Source: Rhodobacteraceae bacterium Alg231-30
GTDB lineage: Bacteria > Pseudomonadota > Alphaproteobacteria > Rhodobacterales > Rhodobacteraceae
NCBI GenBank assembly: GCA_900143615.1
Contig: FREU01000002.1
Span: 228,663-292,662 of the forward strand
Direction: 5' to 3'
Length of the DNA: 64,000 nt
Shown here piece after piece: positions 59,270 to 64,000 of this stretch (the stretch's first letter is position 1; each line of letters begins with the position of its first letter). Below the pieces are notes generated by a model, which was not told the origin of the DNA, made no database searches, and saw only the letters and a program-made list of their open reading frames with translations. The position numbers were made by a program, and so were the translations under genes.

Positions 59270-61456
59270 ATGAACATCCGCACTATTTGCGTCACATCAG
59301 CGATTGCGCTGACGGCCAGCCAAGCGGCGGCTGACATGAATTTCAACCGGATCGCATCGTTTCCAGTGGTCAGCAATATGGCTGAAGGCGAAGATACTGC
59401 GCGGGAAACCTCGCCCGAGATTATCGACGTCACTGCGGATGGTATGACGTTGGTTTACACCGACAGCCCCCTTGGCGCGCTTGGGTTTATCGATATCAAA
59501 AACCCCGCAAATCCAGCCCCATTGGGCAACCTTGATCTGGGCGGCGAGCCTACGTCAGTTGCTATCATCGGCAAAACCGCTTTTGTAGGCGTGAACACAT
59601 CGGAGAGCTACACAGCCCCCTCTGGCATGATCAAAGCTATCGACGTTGCCTCCAAAGCCGAGACCGGCGCATGCGATCTGGGGGGGCAGCCTGACAGCGT
59701 TGCCAAGGCACCCGACGGATCCTTCATCGCTATCGCGATTGAAAACGAGCGTGACGAAGACCTCAACGACGGCATTATCCCTCAGCTTCCCGCCGGATTT
59801 CTGGCGCTGATCGACATCCAAGACGGCGCGCTGGCCTGTGGCACGTTACGCTTTACCGACCTGACAGGCCTGGCTGATATCGCGCCTTCCGATCCTGAGC
59901 CCGAGTATGTGTCGATCAACGCCTTGGGCGAAGTGGTCGTGACCCTGCAGGAAAACAACCACATGGCAGTTGTGTCTCGCGATGGTGAAGTTCTAAGCCA
60001 CTTCTCGGCCGGATCCGTAGATCTGGAAGGCATCGACGCCACAGACGAGCGCGGTGCGCTGCTCTTCACCGAGAGCCAAATGGGCCGCCTGCGAGAACCA
60101 GATGCGGTCACTTGGATCGACGACAACCACTTCGCCACAGCCAACGAAGGCGACTACAACGGCGGCTCACGCGGTTGGACGATCTTTAGCAAAGACGGCA
60201 CGGTTGTTTATGAAAACGGCACCGACTTTGAAAAAGCGATCATCGAAATCGGCCACTACCCTGACAAACGCTCCGACAGCAAAGGCGTTGAGCCCGAGTC
60301 CGTGACTTTTGGCAACTTTGGCGGCACACCGTATGTGTTTGTTGGCGCCGAGCGCGCGTCAGTCGTCGGCGTCTATGACGTGACAAATCCTGCTAGGCCT
60401 GAGCTTAAGCAACTGCTGAGCTCCGGTGTGGGCCCAGAAGGCTACATCACAATCCCTGAGCGCAACCTGCTGATCTCGGCCAACGAGAAAGACCTGATTG
60501 AGGATGGCGGTGCCCGCGCACATGTCATGATCTTTAATTATCAGAATGCACCGGCGACCTATCCTCACCTGACATCTGCAGGAGCAGACGAGCTCATCGG
60601 ATGGGGAGCGATTTCTGGTATGGTTGCTGACGAAGATGGCATGATCTACGCCGTTAACGACAGCTTCTACGGCTTCCAGCCTTCGATCTTCAAGATTGAT
60701 CCTTCACAGACGCCTGCCCGCATCGTTGACGTGATCCGCGTGCACCGTGCCAATGGCCAGCCTGCCCAAAAGCTGGACCTTGAAGGCATTACGCTTGACG
60801 GCAATGGCGGCTTCTACCTCGCCTCAGAAGGCCGCACAGAACGTTTGATCCCTCACGCGATCTATCATGTTAGCGCCGAAGGTCTGATCGAGACCAACAA
60901 AGGCGAGATCGGCATCCCAGCCGAGTTGACAGCAGTTGAAAAGCGCTTTGGTTTTGAGGGTATCACCAAAATCGGTGACACGCTTTGGATGGCCGTTCAG
61001 CGCGAATGGAAAGACGATCCTGCAAACCATGTCAAATTGGTCTCCTACAACTTGGAAACCAACGAGTGGGGTGGGGTGCACTATCCAAAGGCCGAGCCCG
61101 CTACGGGTTGGGTTGGTCTGTCTGAGATCGTTGCTCATGGCGATTGGGTCTACATCGTTGAGCGTGACAATCAGCACGACCACCGCGCTGTCACCAAGAA
61201 AGTTTACCGTGTCCCCGCATCAGAAATGGTGCCAGCAGCACTTGGTAGCGACCTGCCAGTTGTGAGCAAAACTCTGGTGCGTGATCTGCTTCCAGACTTG
61301 AAATCAACCGGCGGCTACGTGTTGGATAAAGTTGAAGGCATGGCCATTATGGCGAACGGCGAAGCGTTCATTTCAACCGACAACGACGGTGTTGACGACA
61401 GCTCGGGCGAGACAATGTTCTTCTCGATCGGCAACGTCGACCTGCGCTCAAACTAG
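59270..61456 (+). CDS. Secreted phytase-like esterase-domain protein, Pho-regulated
   Basis: From ATG 59270 the protein has 728 residues with a Sec signal peptide (IRTICVTSAIALTASQAAA, cleavage near 21). The N-terminal half is a beta-propeller of repeats such as GALGFIDIKNPANPAPLGNLDLGGEPTSVAIIGKTAFVGVNT; the C-terminal half (from about residue 400) matches the phytase-like esterase domain: ISGMVADEDGMIYAVNDSFYGFQPSIFKID, KLDLEGITLDGNGGFYLASEGRTE, GFEGITKIGDTLWMAVQREWKDDP and KVEGMAIMANGEAFISTDNDGVDDSSGE. Likely releases phosphate or alcohol from an organic ester in the periplasm. The upstream Pho box supports phosphate-starvation control. Confidence 0.88.
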   Translation: MNIRTICVTSAIALTASQAAADMNFNRIASFPVVSNMAEGEDTARETSPEIIDVTADGMTLVYTDSPLGALGFIDIKNPANPAPLGNLDLGGEPTSVAIIGKTAFVGVNTSESYTAPSGMIKAIDVASKAETGACDLGGQPDSVAKAPDGSFIAIAIENERDEDLNDGIIPQLPAGFLALIDIQDGALACGTLRFTDLTGLADIAPSDPEPEYVSINALGEVVVTLQENNHMAVVSRDGEVLSHFSAGSVDLEGIDATDERGALLFTESQMGRLREPDAVTWIDDNHFATANEGDYNGGSRGWTIFSKDGTVVYENGTDFEKAIIEIGHYPDKRSDSKGVEPESVTFGNFGGTPYVFVGAERASVVGVYDVTNPARPELKQLLSSGVGPEGYITIPERNLLISANEKDLIEDGGARAHVMIFNYQNAPATYPHLTSAGADELIGWGAISGMVADEDGMIYAVNDSFYGFQPSIFKIDPSQTPARIVDVIRVHRANGQPAQKLDLEGITLDGNGGFYLASEGRTERLIPHAIYHVSAEGLIETNKGEIGIPAELTAVEKRFGFEGITKIGDTLWMAVQREWKDDPANHVKLVSYNLETNEWGGVHYPKAEPATGWVGLSEIVAHGDWVYIVERDNQHDHRAVTKKVYRVPASEMVPAALGSDLPVVSKTLVRDLLPDLKSTGGYVLDKVEGMAIMANGEAFISTDNDGVDDSSGETMFFSIGNVDLRSN

Positions 61457-61476
61457 TCTAATCCAAGACGTCTTAG

Positions 61477-61510
61477 AAGGCCTCGGCTTTGCGTCGAGGC
61501 CTTTACTTTT
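61477..61510 (+). terminator. Terminator after the phytase-like gene
   Basis: AAGGCCTCG (61477-61485) pairs perfectly with CGAGGCCTT (61495-61503), followed by a T-rich tail (TTTACTTTT). It also overlaps the 3' end of the convergent MFS gene. Confidence 0.8.
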
Positions 61511-62705
61511 GGCGGGCAAAACCCGCTGTAATCAAGCCCGCACACACAGTGGCAATGACACCTGCGTAAATCAACGTGGCTTGGATACCGACCAAATCTC
61601 CCGCGACCCCCATCAATCCAGCCCCCAAAGACGCGCCGCCTGCGGCAACAACAGCCCACAAACTCATCACGCGCCCCCGCATGTCGTCTTCTAGGTCCAG
61701 CTGGATCGCAGTTTGTACCGATATGGCCGTGATGGTGGTGACAAACGACATCCCAGCCACGACCACCAAAGCCATTTCCCAACTCTGCGCCAAACCAAGC
61801 GCAGACACCGAAAGCAGCCCCGCCAAAATCGTTGCCACCGTGAAACCCGATAGTTTGCCCGATTTTTGCGGCGGCAGCATGGCCTTCAAGAACCCGCCAA
61901 TCACCGCACCAACACCCGTCACCGACAACAAAACGCCTAATCCATCTGGGCCACGGCCAAATACACCATCTGCAAGCGGCGGCAAAATCTCAAGAGCGCC
62001 ACGCGCCACAATTGACAATACCCCGGCCAATAACATCGCCGAACGCACCACTGGCGATTGCCACGCATAAACAACACCTGCCTTCAATTCGCTCAGGAAG
62101 GACTCCTTCTTCGAATTACGTTCTCGGCGAGGGCGCAGAGCGACCATAGAGAGCGCGAGTATCATTGGCAGAAACAGAATCGCCTGTACGAAAAGTGTCG
62201 CCGCCACACCAATCACCGCCAATAAGAGACCAGCAATTGCCGGGCCTATCATGCGCGCAATGTTGAAATTAATCGCGACAATGTTGATGACCGAGCTGAC
62301 GTATTCGCGATGCACAAGACGTGGTGTCAAAGCCATGCGCATAGGATGGTTCGCTGCCATAGAAATTCCGGTGATAACCGACAGCGTCATCATGATGGTG
62401 GGCGTCATGGCATCCACAGCGACAAAAACAAAAAAGCCAAGAATTACGAGGAAATTCACAACCTGTACCGCAATCATGGAACGCTTGACGTTCATGCGAT
62501 CCGCTAGCACGCCAAACAGCGGAGACAAAACGATGGCGGGGGCAAACATCACCAAAGCGATTGCACCAACAAAGCTAGAAGATCCCGTCATGTCCCACGC
62601 GAGCCACCCAATGGTGACCCGCTGCATCCACATGCCTATCAAGCCAAAGATGCTGCCAGCAACGTAGGTTCGAAAATTTGACGATTTCAACGCACCTAGG
62701 TTCAC
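61503..62705 (-). CDS. MFS transporter, EntS-like
   Basis: A 400-residue major facilitator of the MFS_3 (enterobactin exporter) type with about twelve spans: LKSSNFRTYVAGSIFGLIGMWMQRVTIGWLAWDMTGSSSFVGAIALVMFAPAIVLSPLFGVLADRMNVKRSMI, GPAIAGLLLAVIGVAATLF, and a central cytoplasmic loop RRERNSKKE. GTG 62705 has AGGAG 8 bases upstream; the frame extends to 62756. Substrate unknown. Followed upstream by a close paralogue in the same direction. Confidence 0.88.
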   Translation of the reverse strand: MNLGALKSSNFRTYVAGSIFGLIGMWMQRVTIGWLAWDMTGSSSFVGAIALVMFAPAIVLSPLFGVLADRMNVKRSMIAVQVVNFLVILGFFVFVAVDAMTPTIMMTLSVITGISMAANHPMRMALTPRLVHREYVSSVINIVAINFNIARMIGPAIAGLLLAVIGVAATLFVQAILFLPMILALSMVALRPRRERNSKKESFLSELKAGVVYAWQSPVVRSAMLLAGVLSIVARGALEILPPLADGVFGRGPDGLGVLLSVTGVGAVIGGFLKAMLPPQKSGKLSGFTVATILAGLLSVSALGLAQSWEMALVVVAGMSFVTTITAISVQTAIQLDLEDDMRGRVMSLWAVVAAGGASLGAGLMGVAGDLVGIQATLIYAGVIATVCAGLITAGFARQK

Positions 62706-62845
62706 ACGGCACTCCTGTCTGCTTGCTGTATCGCTGGTTCGTCGCGCAGCCTTCACGGAAACGCAAGCCGTGGAGCGGTTTTTAGCCGCCTAAACTATCC
62801 GCGTTCTTATGCAATCAAGGCCATCCAGGGCCCGACAGAGACCAT

Positions 62846-64000
62846 TTAAGTGGTCACCAAGCGCGTTCGAGGTAGATAGAACATCAGAACAAGCACCAAG
62901 AAGATAAAAACGATGCCCATCCACTGAATCGCCGATTGAACACCAAGTGCCAAACTCGCATACCCCAAGAAGCCAGCGCCAATCGATGGCGCTCCATTTG
63001 TGATCAAACTGTAAATACTCAGAACCCGCCCCCGTATAGCGTCATCGATTTCCAACTGAACTGCCGTTTGTACCGAGATCGTGGTGAAGGTGTTCGCAAA
63101 CGATATTCCTGCGGCGGCCGCAATAACAACACCCCAAACAGGTGCAAGCCCGAGCAGTATGACACTGAACAACCCGATCAGAATGACAAAGCAAGCAAAT
63201 CCGGAAAGATGCCCTTGCTTTTGCGGCGGCAAAATCAACTTGGTCAGACCGCCAAAAAGCGCCCCAAATCCCGATATCGTCAAGACAGTACTCAAACCCA
63301 TCGCGCCCCGCTCAAAAATGCCATCTACTATAGGCGGAAGCATTTCCAGCGCGCCGCGCCCTGCAACGGACATGATCACGGCCAACACAAACGTGCGCAA
63401 AATTACGCGATTATTTAAGACATATCCGAAACCTTGCTTCAGGGATGTAGCAAACCCTTCAACAACATGCGTCTGCCGGCATGTTTCTCTTACCTGCAGT
63501 CCGACTAAGGCAACCAAGAATGGAACAAAAAGCAGCACTTGGAACAAGAGCGCCATGTCCATTCCAGCCTTAGCAATAAACAAACCCGCAAGGGCGGGCC
63601 CAACAATGCGAGCAGTGTTGACGCTCAGCGCAACAAAATTCACCACCGACGGGATGAGGTCTCGCGTGACCAACCTAGGTGTCAAAGATGCCCTGGTTGT
63701 ATGGGTCGCCGCCGAGGTAATCCCGCCCCAAAGCGCTATGCTCAGCAGGATTTCGGTAGTCAGTAGATCCCAATGAACAGTAATAAATGCTGCGAGAATC
63801 CCAAGGGCGCGCACGAGCTGCACGACAATCATGGTGCGTTTTACATTTATGCGATCAACAAAGACCCCAAACACAGGTGCTAAGAGCAGCGTAGGGGCAA
63901 AACTCGCCATCGCCACCAACCCCACGAATGAAGCAGAACCAGTGATTTCCCAGGCCAGCCAACTAAGTGTCACGCGGTTCATCCAAACCGCGATCAACCC
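62846..64000 (-). CDS. MFS transporter paralogue, 5' end outside window
   Basis: At least 384 residues. It aligns through its length with the neighbouring MFS protein: VWMNRVTLSWLAWEITGSASFVGLVAMASFAPTLLLAPVFGVFVDRINVKRTMIV against WMQRVTIGWLAWDMTGSSSFVGAIALVMFAP. The alignment places about 25 residues beyond base 64000; the codon at 63998-64000 (Gly) continues the match. Internal ATG near the edge is not the start. A tandem duplication that has diverged; substrate unknown. Confidence 0.85.
   Translation of the reverse strand, partial: GLIAVWMNRVTLSWLAWEITGSASFVGLVAMASFAPTLLLAPVFGVFVDRINVKRTMIVVQLVRALGILAAFITVHWDLLTTEILLSIALWGGITSAATHTTRASLTPRLVTRDLIPSVVNFVALSVNTARIVGPALAGLFIAKAGMDMALLFQVLLFVPFLVALVGLQVRETCRQTHVVEGFATSLKQGFGYVLNNRVILRTFVLAVIMSVAGRGALEMLPPIVDGIFERGAMGLSTVLTISGFGALFGGLTKLILPPQKQGHLSGFACFVILIGLFSVILLGLAPVWGVVIAAAAGISFANTFTTISVQTAVQLEIDDAIRGRVLSIYSLITNGAPSIGAGFLGYASLALGVQSAIQWMGIVFIFLVLVLMFYLPRTRLVTT

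Noticed and set aside
1-64000. CRISPR arrays, tRNA or rRNA genes, transposases and phage genes
   Set aside because: Looked for by reading both strands; none seen.

Overview
The window looks like chromosomal DNA of a marine alphaproteobacterium of the Rhodobacterales (Roseobacter group). The grounds are gene content and protein style: a tauABC/tpa/tauR/xsc/pta taurine pathway beside soeABC sulfite dehydrogenase, rpsO followed at a distance by pnp, an Rhodobacterales-type set of uncharacterised membrane/AAA genes, and moderately high GC. Genus cannot be decided from sequence alone. I found no tRNA, rRNA, CRISPR array, insertion sequence or phage gene. The rbfA end (1..326) and an MFS gene (62846..64000) are cut by the window edges.

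Layout. 1-11.4 kb is largely translation and RNA housekeeping (rbfA, truB, rpsO, pnp) with accessory genes between: a phosphodiester glycosidase, an AbgT transporter, a membrane-anchored RTX protein, a MarR regulator with an operator array next to a small membrane protein, a c5-like cytochrome and an SGNH lipoprotein. 11.5-14.8 kb holds a dienelactone hydrolase, a 1-Cys peroxiredoxin and an aldehyde dehydrogenase. From 28.6 kb back to 14.9 kb on the minus strand runs a compact, probably single operon for an unidentified polyol or sugar: a ribose-type ABC importer, a SorC-family regulator, aldo/keto reductase, GlpD-like dehydrogenase, class I aldolase, FGGY kinase, MDR alcohol dehydrogenase, GMC oxidoreductase and an ABM-domain protein. 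Its promoter carries a palindrome overlapping the -10.

29.0-45.0 kb is a sulfonate block. TauABC imports taurine; Tpa makes sulfoacetaldehyde; Xsc splits it to sulfite and acetyl phosphate; Pta makes acetyl-CoA; a citrate-synthase-family enzyme could take that onward; SoeABC oxidises sulfite at the quinone pool. TauR (MocR type) probably controls it: matching direct repeats with 23-bp spacing precede tpa and xsc, and a weaker pair precedes tauR. The TauC permease carries an unusual cadherin/Ig-like insert in its first periplasmic loop, and an intrinsic terminator sits between tauA and tauB.

45.3-53.1 kb (minus strand) is a run of mostly uncharacterised genes: small membrane proteins, an AAA ATPase, a large unknown soluble protein and a long coiled-coil protein. 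This is the best candidate for an undescribed multi-protein system. 53.3-64 kb holds creatinase divergent from a P1-family peptidase, a lipoprotein, a formamidase-like hydrolase divergent from a succinate-semialdehyde dehydrogenase, a globin, a phytase-like secreted protein with a strong Pho box, and two tandem MFS paralogues.
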